From: Congeria kusceri
Taxonomy: Eukaryota; Mollusca; Bivalvia; Myida; Dreissenidae
NCBI GenBank assembly: GCA_027627225.1
Contig: CM051024.1
Coordinates: 46,420,547-46,484,546, forward strand
DNA length: 64,000 nt
Reading direction: 5' to 3'
The position numbers and the translations under genes are program-made. The notes beneath the pieces are model-generated. The model was not told the DNA's origin, searched no databases, and worked only from the letters and a program-made list of their open reading frames with translations. Positions 35,346-47,994 of this stretch are shown here, one piece after another; positions within the stretch are counted from its first letter, which is position 1, and each line of letters begins with the position of its first letter.

Positions 35346-37370
35346 ATGGGAATTGGATTATCTGTTACTTTTCACACGCGGTGTTTGTTACGATTGTGTT
35401 AATTGCGGAAATGGAAAATAATTGATCAGTGTATCTTTTTGTTTTAAATTTAAATTAATTGTCAGTTCTAAGGTCAAACACCGCAATTAAGCTAACAGCA
35501 AATATTCATTGCCTGAATAGAAGTTCTTTGACCGTACGTAAAACGTTTATAATAACTCTGAATGACTGTAAATTCTAGTGTAAACCGGCTGATCATATCA
35601 CCCAGTGTGCACTTGCTTTCTTGGTTCCCGACAGCCTTTGATAATAACAGATTTACTTTGAAAGCAAGTAAGCGAAGTCGAGAACCGCAACTGGAATAAT
35701 CTTAGCTGATTGGTTTATTGATTCACACAGTGCCAGGTCAGTGATGTGTAACAAACTTTCTCACGCTGTATACAGATCGATTATGGATTATTGTAGCATT
35801 GGTATTTCCACAATCGGATAAACCTTGACAGTAGTGGGCATAAGATTACAGGAATAAGCATTAGTATTGGAAATTTTCGGCAATTTTGATTTTGCTTTGA
35901 TCAGATCACAGGGCGAAGTCAGACACCATAGGGCAACGATTTCGCCCATGTCGCCCTGTAGAATAATCCCTGTATATGCCCCCAAAGTTTCCATCTGGGG
36001 CATAACAACTTGCAGGAAAATGACAGTTACGGTGTATAAAACGCACCAAATTTTCAATGCCAAATTGTAGGGTAAAAATGTGCACGTAATACATGGTCTT
36101 CTACCGTAAATGAGATAGAAGTTATTGTTGAATGTTTAAGTACAAAAAGGGGCATAAATTACAGGTCAGAATAATGGGCCTTGGTCAGTGACAGGGAAGA
36201 AAAGAATCAGTACGTTTGCAAGTGCACCGTGCATGCTTGAGACAGGGCTTGCATTAAGGGACATTTAGAATTAATTTATCTCCAGTTTTTGTCACAGGAC
36301 TTCCAAAATTTCAGCCATGGAAGTGGCAGAACTTCCAGAAATGCAGCCATGGAAGTTCCATCATTAATGAATGAACAAGTTAGAAAACAATTTAGTAATT
36401 TAGCTAAATGGATACTTCTTTCAAAAGCAAAACTTCCAAAATCAGAGGCCAGGAAGTTCAAACTTCCAGTTTTCAAGTTAATGGAAGCCCTGCTTTAGAA
36501 ATTTGAAAGCTAAAATTGGAAAGTGACTTTAGGTTGACTGTACAGTGCACACATGACAAGTGATTGACGCATGGCTGCAGCATCAACTTAAGCGCTTGCA
36601 ATAATGTACGTTTCCGTCTTGCTAAGGATGAGGAAAAATGCATGTACGCAGTGCGGACACTGAAAAAAATCTCGCCATAAGGTCGCTGCAACTGGGTTTT
36701 GACTAAGGCAGCAATCAGTCTTGTTTTGCTTGTCAGGGTTATGTAAAAGCACCCATTCCCAAACCAAACAAAGGTTCGTTTTCCCAGCTGATGTGAAAAA
36801 AATTCCAAATCTGTTGTGAAAAATTAAACTAGGCCTTAATGCACAATGAAGATTGGAATTTTCAAGTTCATGTCATGACTCATGTTAATGGGGAAAACAT
36901 TAAGTTAATATTGACATATTGCGGACCAATAAAATGAGAAATTATTTAATAATTACCCGAAGTTTACGCTACAAGCTAGCTGCATGTACATTGGCAATGG
37001 TTGTTTTGCAGAGAAAATATATGCCTACAACATTTTGATCCAAAATACACACACGCACACCGCGATAAGTTTTAAATGACTACCCCCTAATGTCAATGCA
37101 AGTAGATTACAAATCACTAATTCTACATTCTATACACAGAGGACGACGTCATTCGTCGACACTGCATTCTTAACCGCATTATTTCGCCAGGAGAGGCGAA
37201 ATGTGCATACGTGTGAAATAATCCCGCACATGAAAGTTGCTTCAAGAAATGACCATTAATCAGTAGAGTATTAACTTAATACTGATAGTTAAATTTTAGT
37301 CCCTGAAAACAAACTGCTGAAACTGTGTATGAAATATAAAGGTGGACAAATCCTGTTTCTTGGTTTATCT
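35346..37370. other. Gene-free stretch
   Basis: I found no exon with convincing splice sites. 36290-36480 repeats the words 'ggaagt' and 'aacttcca' many times, which gives a 69-codon frame on the plus strand of low credibility. 37040-37240 is plain AT-rich sequence. Confidence 0.4.
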
Positions 37371-37377
37371 TACTAAG

Positions 37378-37700
37378 TTACATTTCATTGGGACAGTTTT
37401 GTAACCTTCTAAGAAAATGCATAACACCGGAATGCAGACACCGGTAGAAAATATTATTTCGGCAGTCATATTTCGACAAAAGCCACGTGCCACAGTAAAC
37501 ACACCTCAAAAGCTCATCTTTAAAGTAAGCCTCCAAAGAAATGCACACCAAAGTTTCAAACACACATAGGGTATTTGAAATAACCACAAAATGCATGTCT
37601 GGCATTGCTAAATGTTTGTTTTGTTTTTACCAGAAGAAAAACGGAACTCTATTAATAGGCCATATTTTGAATGTATACCACGGAGGGAAACACACAGATT
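37378..37700 (-). repeat. Dispersed repeat with a conserved Cys-rich reading frame, copy 1
   Basis: It matches 56430-56720 in the same orientation. On the minus strand this copy has a 75-codon frame with I-S-L-E-A, E-L-L-x-C-V-x-C-G. The other copy preserves the same residues with different codons. It may be an exon of a transposon or gene family, but is too short to name. Confidence 0.5.
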
Positions 37701-38049
37701 TACTGTTATCTAAGGTCAGTACGATGTCAAATCAACCATTGCGAGCTATGTTGGAAAGTAGCGCATACCCATAATGCTTAGAGCGTGAGTACACACGTCA
37801 GTCGGACCGGTGTAGGCACAATGAAAAATGCAACCTCCGCGCAGAGATTTAACTAGGTCCGAGCATAACTCATTAAATCCATGTCGGCATAAAGCTCCAC
37901 GTGACCATAGCAAATACTTTTCGCGAAATAAAAACTTGGCCAAGAACATGACAAAAATGTGAACAACGTAAACTTGGGTTGTTATGGAAGACATCTCTGC
38001 AGGCATCAAGAGCTCCGCACAGAACACAAGAAAGCCACTATCTGAATTG

Positions 38050-39010
38050 CAGATGATATCAACCTACCAGATACAGACTGGACCTCAAACTCTGTGGTTG
38101 ATCCTGGACCAAACTACCAGAGGAGCACCAGCCAATGCTTGTTAGATACCATATATGACATCTCTTTTGAATAAATCGTAGACATCCCTACTAGAGATAT
38201 CAACACTCTGGATCTATTCATAACAAACCGACCATCTCTTGTAAAAAGATGCAACGCACTAACTGGGATTAGTGAAGCGTACGTTACTGGCATGGTCTCT
38301 GAAAATCCCAAGAAACTGTACTCATTCGTAAAATGGCATTGGTATATTCCCACTGAAGTTCGATGGAGTCACCCATAACGAACCCAGCAAAAAGACCACT
38401 ATACTAAAGCATCGATTTACAGGGGCGTTCAATACAGAAAACACGACTGATTTGCCAACCATGGATGGAGAAAGATACCCTGACACGCCGTTACCATTGG
38501 AGCCGATGGCGTGAAGAAGCTTCTTCATAACCCCAACGCCCACAAGGCCTCTAGCCCTGACAGCATTCCAACAAAGTTCCGAAAGGATGTGATGACGTCA
38601 TCACTCTAACACTCACTTTTCTGTTCAATGCATCGATGCATCTGACTGGAAGAAGGCAAACGTCTCGCCCATCTTCAAGAAAGGCGACCGCGGTAACAAT
38701 GCCAACTACAGGCCAATTTCCGACACATCCGTGCGCAGCAAAATTCATGAACACATCCTCCGTAGCTAGATAATGAAATATCTTGACAACCACAACATTT
38801 TATCAGATGAAAAACACGGTTTCTGGAAAAGGCGTTCTACAGAAAGCCAGTTTCTCATTACACTGCACGACATTTCATCAGCAATAGACGAAGGAGTACA
38901 AGGAGAACAAGTTCACGCGATCCTCTTCGACTTCAGCACGGCTTTCGATGTTTTGCTTCATCGACAACTTCTAACCAAGGTGGATCACTACGGCATCATA
39001 TGTAATATAT
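38050..39010 (+). pseudogene. Decayed non-LTR retrotransposon (CR1/Jockey-like): endonuclease end and reverse-transcriptase start
   Basis: Three frames together give D-I-N-L-P-D-T-D-W (endonuclease C-terminal), N-T-L-D-L-F-I-T-N-R-P-S-L-V, N-P-K-K-L-Y-S-F-V-K, then W-K-K-A-N-V-S-P-I-F-K-K-G-D, A-N-Y-R-P-I-S and the RT motif L-F-D-F-S-T-A-F-D. Several stops and frameshifts interrupt it. The copy stops before the YxDD catalytic motif, so it cannot be active. Confidence 0.85.
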
Positions 39011-40350
39011 ATTGTGCACTGTTTTATATATTTTCGTTACTCAGATTTATCTGACACCCTCATGTATATACTTTTGACGGACTACTTTTTCCAGGAATGT
39101 GAGTGACGTCATAAAAGAAAGTAATTTTAAAGGTTACGAAATTGGGCGATATTTAGATCTAACAGTTCATCTATTGGTGGAAATAAGACACTAAACATTG
39201 AATAATTACATTTTATTATAAAACTTACAATAAATACTACATTACAATAAATTAAATAGTAACCAATTTGTAGAGGAAAAAGAATCAATAACAGTTCGCT
39301 ATCGACACAATACAGGTAGTTTCGGTTTAAAAAAAATCGCCAAAATTCGCGTAATGACGAAATCAAATGTATTACGCCATTCAGTTGTGTGTTTAGTGTG
39401 TCCGTGTTTTTTGGATTATGATAATAAGATTTATATCAAAAAGTGTATCCATGGAATATATGGTTCGAATGGAACCGGTGAGATTTATTCCATGTCAATT
39501 TTCTATAAGCCGAGTGTATTCCGAGCTGGATTTTTGTGGGTGGAGAACAGAGTTGCCATCATAAGGTGTTAGATCTAGTAATTTGGATGCAGTCTTCGAT
39601 TAGTTTACTTTTGAAAGGAAATTACATTATAGTTATTTCTTTTGATGAATAAACCGTTACTTTGTTGGTTGATCAAAGAAAGTCTATCCACAAAGAATTA
39701 CCCGCGTACACTGTTTTTTTAAAGGAATAAAAGGTTTATGTTTGCACCTTTACCGATCATGCCATGTGTGGATTAACAACTCACTATGGAAGCTAGAACC
39801 TCTGTAAAACTTGACTACACGACGTTTTTATCTATGAAAAATCGGGTGAGTAGGGTGTATTTCATTTTTACTTGTATGCTTACTTTTCCTGTCATTCTGG
39901 AATAATTTAATCACACGAGTTGTGTGTATATTTTGAAAGATGATAGAAATGGTATATAATAAACATCTCGACGAAGATAAATCCAGCATATACACTTTTG
40001 GAAAGTTTAAATTGCCAGCCATTTTGGTATTTTGTTGTTGAACAGTTTGGTCGAAACACGGACTTGCATTTGAATAAAACCTTATTTTATCTACTGTTGT
40101 GTGTAGCATTTGGCATGGTGAACATATTTGAAAGGAAGCATACGGCGATATTTTATCTTGTTACACTGCGTTTTGCATTGAATAGTTTCGGACTATTTCG
40201 AGTGGTGGAAACATCGTGAATATATTCCATATTACTACGCAAGGTTAGATTCAGTAAATTTAATGCGTTTTTGAGTATTGTTTCAAATAATTAAACATTA
40301 ATAGTGTGTTTGTAAAACATAAAATAAATAAATAAAAATATGGAAGGATA
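39011..40350. other. Gene-free stretch between the LINE remnant and the hairpin
   Basis: Frames at 39354-39572, 39828-40109 and 39998-40219 overlap on both strands and have no domain. A minus-strand AAAATGGCTGG near 40020 resembles a YY1 site. Confidence 0.4.
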
Positions 40351-40355
40351 AATAG

Positions 40356-40475
40356 AATATTAGGTTAGTGTTTTTGTGTACTTTAATTTATCCGACTCGT
40401 CTCCGAAAACCGTGTAAACCTTTCTTTAACTCTTCGGATAAATTCAAGTACACAAAGACACTAACCTAATATTCT
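40356..40475. mobile_element. Near-perfect hairpin (foldback MITE), arms of about 43 bp
   Basis: AATATTAGGTTAGTGTTTTT on the left is matched by AAAGACACTAACCTAATATT on the right, continuing inward to TTATCCGA/TCGGATAA. The loop is about 30 nt. It would form a stable cruciform or RNA hairpin. Confidence 0.85.
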
Positions 40476-40544
40476 CTATAACCGCATTGATCTATATTAC
40501 ATGATTGGACATCCCCATTGGCTGATACAGGCGATGACGTGTAA

Positions 40545-40563
40545 ATACCGCCGCCATTTTTAT
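40545..40563 (-). promoter_or_regulatory. YY1-like motif AAAATGGCGGCGG
   Basis: The motif lies on the minus strand, next to CCAAT boxes at about 40500-40530 (CCAAT on the minus strand, ATTGG on the plus). Such sites mark start regions of housekeeping genes. No gene is firmly attached to it. Confidence 0.3.
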
Positions 40564-40671
40564 AGATGGAATAGTTGGGAGAATTGTGTACAATTAAAAC
40601 GTAAACACACCAAAATTCATGAGAAAACATATAAATAGAGTAGAAGATGAGCCGATGACCACCATCTTTAC

Positions 40672-40821
40672 TAACGGTAGGCACTTTGTTGGTATATTTT
40701 CGGTGTTGTCAACATTTCTGTCAAGTTTTTCTCCGATAAAAATTGTTCCAAAATTGTCGTTTTCGGACAAGTCCGAAATTCGGGTGTTATTTGCAAACCC
40801 TTTTTCTGGTGTTTCTGACAT
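40672..40821 (-). CDS. Candidate first coding exon of an unknown gene
   Basis: ATG at 40821 opens 50 codons (begins MSETPEKGFA) with an acidic, Ser/Asn/Asp-rich composition and reaches a GTAAAG donor in phase 0. No further exon was found. The opposite strand also has an open frame here, so the call is weak. Confidence 0.22.
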
Positions 40822-41328
40822 CCTTTACAATAGTGGTCGTGCAAACTATGCTACATTCATAAGATGCTTTTTTCTTCGGATGACTTTAAATTGCAAATAA
40901 GATTTTCTCCGCCAATAACTTGATTACGCGTCAATACCATGTTGACATTATTGTCATTGAATTCAGTGATTTTCCCTTTTCAGACGTTCTTACTCCGAGT
41001 CTGAATCAAGTTAGAGGGTTGTGGTTCGTCACCACTGACACTACTTAACTTCTTCAGCTGCTTGTTCAACCATTGTTCACAGGTCATTGATTATTGGTTT
41101 TCATTCGGTTTCAAAACAGCTTTGTACGGCTTAAAGGGACTATGTCAACGAAAAGGGCCTCAAGGCTCAATGGCATGTGTTTAAAGTTTAAACAATACTT
41201 AGTTTATGAATAATGTCATTATTGACATATCTATGGCTCGGTGCAAATCTATGCTTCAAAAAAAATATTTAGCATATACTTAGAAAAGTTATGCGCTGAC
41301 CCGTGATATATTAATGGTTAAAATAAGG

Positions 41329-41343
41329 TATTTATAAAATAAG
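41329..41343 (+). repeat. Target-site duplication, left copy (15 bp)
   Basis: TATTTATAAAATAAG is repeated exactly at 41645-41659, bracketing the SINE. Confidence 0.92.
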
Positions 41344-41644
41344 TTTGTTCATTGGGATTTTTCGCCGTTTTTAACAGTATTTCAGTCATATCACGGCTGT
41401 CAGGTAACCTACTCACACTTTTCCTGGGCAAGCTTAGCTGATCTAAGCTGTTAACCAGTACTAAGTGCACATACCAATGCCAGTAACTGACAACTGCCCT
41501 TGAATCAGAGGTAGGGGGAGAATGGCTGTAGAAATAATTTCATGACCAATCCCCACACAAGTTGTGTGGCCGGGCTGGGGTTCGAACTCACTATCCACGG
41601 ATTGGCAGTCCAGCGCTCTACCAGCTGAGCTAGCCGGGCCCGAC
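41344..41644 (-). mobile_element. Full-length tRNA-headed SINE, resembling bivalve MetaSINE-type elements
   Basis: On the minus strand the head (41640-41568) is tRNA-like, with A box GGCTAGCTCAGCTGGTAGAG-like sequence, a Gly(GCC)-type anticodon loop CTGCCAA and B box GTTCGAACC. A body follows with CCAGGAAAAGTGTGAGTAGG and a tail GTGATATGACTGAAATACTG closed by the inverted GCCGT/ACGGC pair, a tail style I recall from bivalve SINEs. Perfect 15-bp duplications flank it. Pol III transcription would start at the head; mobilisation would need a partner LINE. Confidence 0.85.
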
Positions 41645-41659
41645 TATTTATAAAATAAG
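41645..41659 (+). repeat. Target-site duplication, right copy (15 bp)
   Basis: Exact copy of 41329-41343. Confidence 0.92.
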
Positions 41660-42990
41660 ACTTAAGTGCGATAAGTGCCTGGGGATTTAATTTCATACTA
41701 CTCGAACCATTTAAATAAGCTGTCACATTATAACTCCATTATTTATCAAGCAAATTTAGCATAACATAGGTATAAGATGTATTATAAATTTTGTCAAAAA
41801 CCACTATTTTTTGTTAGACAATTGTGATAGGTTTTGCATTGTTTGCAGATTTGTTTTATCAAATATGTCGTTATTATATTATTCATTCTTTTTAAATGCA
41901 TATTTAGCACATTTTTATCATCCGATACCATCTAAAAGTTCAAAAGTTTTATTGACATAGTCCCTTTAATTAAAAATATCACAAATAACATTGATAAATG
42001 TGATTTTTATGAAGACAATACCATTGGCACTAAGAAGTCCATTTTCTGATAGTGTAATGACCATATACAGTTTAATAATCAGTAGTTTAGGAAATGATTG
42101 TATGTTGGATTTATTAGAATAATAGGCCATCAACTTCTTTTTCTATTATTTTACAGTCCATATTCTTGTTTGAGTGAATCTGCCAACAGTGAATTGGAAA
42201 CACAGCCACCATTCCACAATCAACTCGTTTGTGTGAAAGATTCGTTAAACGTTTTAATAAAAACAGTCTGCAGCCATTCCACATCAGCAGTGCAGCCAAG
42301 CTTGTTCCATGTTTTACATTAAAAAAACTGGTGCAAAAGAAATGACAGGCTCTTAGTTTTCAATATTTGTTTATTGTTTCATACAGGTAGTTAAAAGACA
42401 AATTGAATAACAATATGTACTGTCCTTTAAAAGTTTAAAGTGTATGTTTTAGAAAAGAAAAATGATTTTTGCTTTTAATGATTTTCACATGTTGATTGTA
42501 TTAATTTCAAATACTATTTGTCTAATTTTTAAGTGCAATATATGCCTTACTTATCATAAGAAAAACGTTAAAGGTTTGCAATATACTAGGGACAGGATAG
42601 TGTTATTGTTATAATAAGGAATTTCAATCAATTATTACTTATTACATCATTTATGTTGAGTTCAATAGATCAAATACAATATAAATGCTTATCATTTATT
42701 TAAAAATTGTTTGTGTACATGTTTTGAATTAAAAACATCAAATGAGCTAACAATTAAACCAACTAACATAATTATCGTAAAATTCACTCCTGAAACAGCA
42801 CAAATTCCATTAAGATGGACATTTAAATAAAACATTTAATATCAAATGCAAGAACTGTGAAATGTGGTGTAAATGCTTCAATCGCAAAAAAGTTTTAAAT
42901 TCCTTGTTTTTGTTATGAAACAAAACAAAAGCTGTTTCAGGACAGTATGTTCAAATATTAATTCTGCTTTGATATACATAGACAGGTCAC
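41660..42990. other. Gene-free AT-rich stretch
   Basis: There are no exon-like signals. The frames at 42098-42322 and 42114-42299 are on opposite strands of the same DNA and are not credible. Confidence 0.45.
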
Positions 42991-42993
42991 TTG

Positions 42994-43223
42994 TGCACCT
43001 ATCAATATTTTCCCCCAGGAGGGGGGGTGGGGGGGAGCAGCAGGCATATATGGGACTTAAGACTGAAAGCAATTCCTGACAGGTGGGAATTTGACGCGCC
43101 AAATGATTCCCCGTTAATATTGGCCCCCTGACCGATTGATACACCAATTAAGCATCCCCATTAAGGGTATTTAGACAATTAGTCAAATTCCCCCGGGATT
43201 GCCCGCCAATATTGATAGGTGCA
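42994..43223. mobile_element. MITE with 16-bp terminal inverted repeats, 230 bp
   Basis: TGCACCTATCAATATT at the left end is exactly inverted at the right end (AATATTGATAGGTGCA). The interior has G/C-rich patches (GGAGGGGGGGTGGGGGGG and CCCCCGGGATTGCC) that extend the arms imperfectly. No coding potential. Confidence 0.8.
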
Positions 43224-45395
43224 TTACTTGCAAACCTTTACCAGAATTTTCGTTTGCATGCTTACTGTAACCTGATTTTTTAAGTACATAAAGGGACTTA
43301 ATGCTAAAGTATTGGTAACAGTTATGGGCCCTGGTCAGTGATCTTTCATAATGAGCCCAAAGACCTGTGTGAAGTTTGAACTGAGTATCTGTAGTAGTTA
43401 TAGAGATATGTACTTGTTGCATGCAAACCTTAAGCAGAGCATTATGCCAATTAACAGGCGAGCAGTAGAGATGGGACTTATGTTTATATACGGGAACTTT
43501 TAACCTGGTCAAAGTGTAAAAATGACAATAGATTTCTACTATTGACACGTATCAACTGGTAACGAAGGGCATAATCCATTTCTACAAAGATTTCATAGTT
43601 TATAACGTTCATTAACAGTTAGGTTTCAGTGTAACAATAAACACAGAACTATACTGTTCTACTTTTGTAACTTCACATCTAATAATAACAATGAACACTT
43701 CATTATACTCCAACAGTTCCCACTACCAGTATGTAGGGGGATACATAGGAATCAAATTTTATGTTCTCTTGCTGGATTCTTGTATCAAACTATCTTCCGT
43801 CTGATGGCCATATCATCCATGACCAACAACCACTGCAACATGAAAATAAAAAAATACTGTTAAAGTCAAAAATAGTATGTTATTTATTTAAAGCTACCAA
43901 CAAATTTACAGTAAAACAAACAATAGTTAACATAATGTACTAAATTTAATATTTAATAAATACTAAGCATAAAGACCACGTACATTAGTCAGTACACAAA
44001 ACAAAAAGCTGAATTTAAAGAAAAAGTAAAATTCTGAATTTAAAGAAAAAGATAAAATACTAATAGTATGTTTATGGAATATGACCCAAGGTCTTGTTTA
44101 CTGTTGTTGGATGCTTTTTTTTTGAAGATTTCATTGCTAAGGAGTCATTTTCAGGGCTGAAAAATGTCAATGAAAAACATCCAACACAATCGACATATTG
44201 CTTTATCAAAATAATGAATTTTCTTTTAAATAATAGATTTTAAGTCATTGATAAACCATTTTTGTGTCTGATATATGTGTAAGGAAGTATCATATATAAA
44301 AATATTCACACAAATAACTAGCTTTAACTTTACCAAAAGATAACAAAAAGTGAAAATTATAAGTCAGAATTAATGATATAATAAACAGGTTCAAATATTT
44401 CAGAACAATACACACAAAATCATAATGCTGTGGATTGAATGACTTTAATGGTAAGGACTTCTATAAATTAACAATTAATATACCCATTTACAACAAACAT
44501 ACCTGGGCTCTTACTCCACAATTGGGAAAGGGGCCGGGGTCATGGCAAAGTGGAATTTTCCTGTTATTTTTTGGATTTTTCTATATTACATTTTGTATAT
44601 TCTACTTTGTTATAGAACATAAATGAATAGTTTTTCCACAAATAATGAATAAGATTATGCACAAACCTGGTTTGATGAAAAATTGCTGCGACTGTTTAAA
44701 AAAATTCCTCAATCTTAGTCAATTTATGTCTGATTTTGGTCAATTTTTTTTTTCAAATAAAGCTTACATTCTGAGGGAAATTTTTAAGGTATATAGTGGG
44801 GGAAAAAATATATATTTTTTATGCTGGGAAATGGGGCCAAATTTCGGCCCCAATTTCAGTAAAATGAGAGGCTTGCATACCTTCTCAAAGTTCTTGCCGC
44901 ATGAAGGCTAAGTTTTGTTCCTTTCGGTAGGCTGCGGCCCAGTGGAGATGCAGGGTTTAACGCAAAATACAGCTGATCCTGCATATACCAGACTGAATTA
45001 GTCGACTCGACTCTTAACTTGCATGTTTCTTGAAAAACTCACATGGACTGTCTGTAAATGGAAGCATATTGCAAATTCAATTTAATGGAATGATGAGCTA
45101 TGATGAAAGTTATTATGAGACAGTGCCCCAATAAAGATATTTACATTTAGAAGTAGGCTTCCTGCATTGACTTTTAAAAAGTTTCACAGCTTTCAATTGA
45201 AAACGAGCCAAATGGTAAGGCTCATATGTATTATATAATCAAGGAATTTTCGTTGGAATCGATAACACGTTAAAAGTCAGTAGTAAATAAACGATAACTT
45301 GCAATGAAACTGAGTCTGAAAGGGCCTAAATTAATAATCATAATTTTAACATTATGGCATTTATTATTATTTCTATTATTTAAACATATAAAAAT
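43224..45395. other. Gene-free stretch with a dispersed repeat fragment
   Basis: 43260-43560 carries the GGTCAGTGATCTTTCATAATG repeat also seen near 34070. The remainder is AT-rich with short frames of no evident merit. If the exon at 45401-45443 is real, its downstream exons should lie here or further left; none was recognised. Confidence 0.4.
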
Positions 45396-45400
45396 CTTAC

Positions 45401-45443
45401 CTGATGCAGCAAATGCCTTTGCTTGAATAGTATTACTATTCAT
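45401..45443 (-). CDS. Candidate first coding exon (14 codons) with donor
   Basis: ATG at 45443 encodes M-N-S-N-T-I-Q-A-K-A-F-A-A-S and runs into TCAG|GTAAGA, phase 1. Upstream, a short open frame begins at a YY1-type ATGGCAGACG (45524) and ends before it. The nearby promoter-like block makes a real start plausible, but no second exon was identified. Confidence 0.33.
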
Positions 45444-45514
45444 ATCGTGAAAAGAACCGCAAGCAAATTACTGAACGCATTTTGTTTTGGTTTTGACAAC
45501 CGCGGAGTTCACTT

Positions 45515-45595
45515 CGTCTGCCATCTTGTAAACAACGAGCACCTCACAAAATGGCGGACGTATATCACACTGAAAGTCACGTGACGTCCAAGCCA
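45515..45595. promoter_or_regulatory. Candidate bidirectional promoter: two divergent YY1-like motifs and CACGTGACGTC
   Basis: AAGATGGCAGACG on the minus strand (around 45527-45515) and AAAATGGCGGACG on the plus strand (45548-45560) face away from each other. TCACGTGACGTC (45577-45588) combines an E-box and a CRE half. The patch is GC-richer than its surroundings. Both features are typical of ubiquitously active animal promoters. Confidence 0.45.
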
Positions 45596-46689
45596 GTAAT
45601 AGAGATCAGTTGTTAACCGCCATACATAGCGGAAGTACCATTTCGTGGACGAAAAAGGAATGCATGCTATCAAGTGCTCATGTGTCGTTTGTTAACGGCA
45701 ATCGTGATACATCGAATAACTCCGGAATGCTCCGAAAGATAGATTTTTTTGGAATCGCCTGTGTACTCAGTAATCTAACCGTATCTTTATGTTACACGAT
45801 ATCTGTCATATGACATGAAATGGGATCCCAGAAAATGACTTCATTGGATATCTGAAAATGCGCGTTGGAAATTTTGTTGTGTTTTCCCAAATTATTTATA
45901 TATAAACTAGTCGTAACTGTTATTTATTCAATTTAAGTTATGTATGATAGGAATCGACACCAATATGATTTTAAAGACATTTACTTAGAAAATCAACAAA
46001 TACTGTTTTCTTTGGCAGTAAACATAATTATTCACAGATCTCTAACAAATAAGAACAATGCCCTTTGTATCTAGGAAAATTATTTACTGAATCGCAATTC
46101 AATGTGATAATAATGAAACAAGATCTATAAACCCTTAACTGCTTTAACGTGTATTTTTCTAACTGAACTTGTAAAAATAAAATAATTTAAATAAGTGTTT
46201 ATAAAATTATATTTCTACTTACTTCAATGCTCTCAAAATAAACCGCTCCTCCAGTAAACTGCACAACGAATAGCTGAAACTATCTGACGTGGATTGCCAA
46301 GTGGCCACAAAGGTTATTTTACTTTATTATATACCTGTTTAAAATCTTAACAAAATACATGCTGTATCAATCGGTGAAATACATGTCGTCAGAAACAAAA
46401 TCCCGTATTATGATACTCGCTATTTTACAGATCCCGTATTACCATACTAGCCGGACTACTTTTTGAATGGCGATATCATCGTAAACAAATGTAATCTTGT
46501 GGCTTGCGTTATTTCGTAGCGTAATATTCCGTATATATTACTAAACCACGGGCGTAGCGTTCAACGTTTGGGCAAATAATTCTGCATTTCATAAAGAACT
46601 ATCGCCAGCAAATTTTGATTTGTGTGTGTGTATGTGTGTAAAGCATGTATCCCCGGCTTCAAGATCAGAGTAAGTTAATTTGTTAAACT

Positions 46690-47330
46690 ACTCAAAAGAC
46701 CGAAGACTAGTTTACTAGAAGACTTCCAACCTATATAAGAAGACTTCTCGGATTCCAGCTATTTCGGACACCATACGAAAACTCGGATCCCCAAATTAAT
46801 TTGGTATTCATTCAATAATTATTAATATTTGTACCGTGAATATACCGATCATACCGCCCCATGTTTTCACCAGTGATACATTAATAACCTAAATAATTTA
46901 CGTTAACATCATTATTATATAAATTTGTCAGCCGAATATAACACATTAACAATGTACGAAAATAATTGCGGGAATGATTGAAAAGTATTTAGTGTCAGAC
47001 GCGTATAGTTATTCTTAAGTAATATGCCCTACCTTCATCTTGGAAGTTATCTATGCATTATACATACACATTTTTCGAAGTCAATGAATCATTTATACTG
47101 TTTATCCTCAGGAAAAGCAATCTTCAGAAAACATTCAGCCTATTTGAAATAATGATGACTTCCAGTTTTTATAACACAAATATTACAGTAGACTATGGCG
47201 ATTAAAAATAATATTCGGTAGGAATATTACGTATCAAAGGTTTCTGTGTATAAATGGCATTGTAAATAATGTATAAATGCTACACAAATGAAGTAAAAGT
47301 TGCATGAATATCATTTCGACATATTCCGGG
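46690..47330 (+). repeat. Composite repeat, segment P copy
   Basis: It shares GTACCG..ATA..ATCATACCGCCCC and CATGTTTTCACCAGTGATAC with 51720-52380 (same orientation) and, inverted, with 60735-61325. About 75-80 percent identical by eye. The TTCTCGGA/TTTCGGACACC words mark its outer end. Confidence 0.75.
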
Positions 47331-47994
47331 CGATAATTATTTCACAACATGTTATTTATTGAAATTTTTCTTTTTATAGATTGATTAACATGTACTGGAG
47401 AAGTTGATAGAAATGAACAATTATCATTGTTTGTTTATACAACACAGCGCAATTCAATTTCAAATTAACATGCACAGTATGTTTATAAACATAAATTCCC
47501 CATTTATTGACCAAAACACGCCAGATATTGGACGGCTACCCGTCTAATATTAAAATTATGCTACAGTGAGAACAAGGGTATGACGTCACAACAATGTTTT
47601 AAGGAAATATATTGTACGCACACCGGTATTATGGTGAACGTTTTAACAGTCACGCGGTACGAGCAGCTGGCTGGAAGATATAAATAGTAATACATACATG
47701 AATTATGTGATACACCTTATTGCACATAAAGCATTTACAGGCATTTTACTTCGATGAAATGAACAGATTTTGATTTGCAAAACAACCACTTTAGTTAATT
47801 GTGATTTCCATCGTCTAGTCTGTCTTAGGGTTTTAAAAATCGATAGTACGCTAACTAAAATGCGCTAAAAATTAGTTTTAAAGCTATAACAGTAACACAT
47901 GTTTATATATACTTCTAAATGCATGGTCGAACATTTAGGAAACAGAGCGGTGACGTAGGGGCAAAATCGCCTGTTAAATATTTACTACTCTACA

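Noticed and set aside
41568..41640. tRNA-Gly(GCC)-like gene on the minus strand
   Set aside because: The acceptor stem and T stem have mismatches and an extra base, and the sequence continues into a SINE body with target-site duplications, so it is the SINE head.
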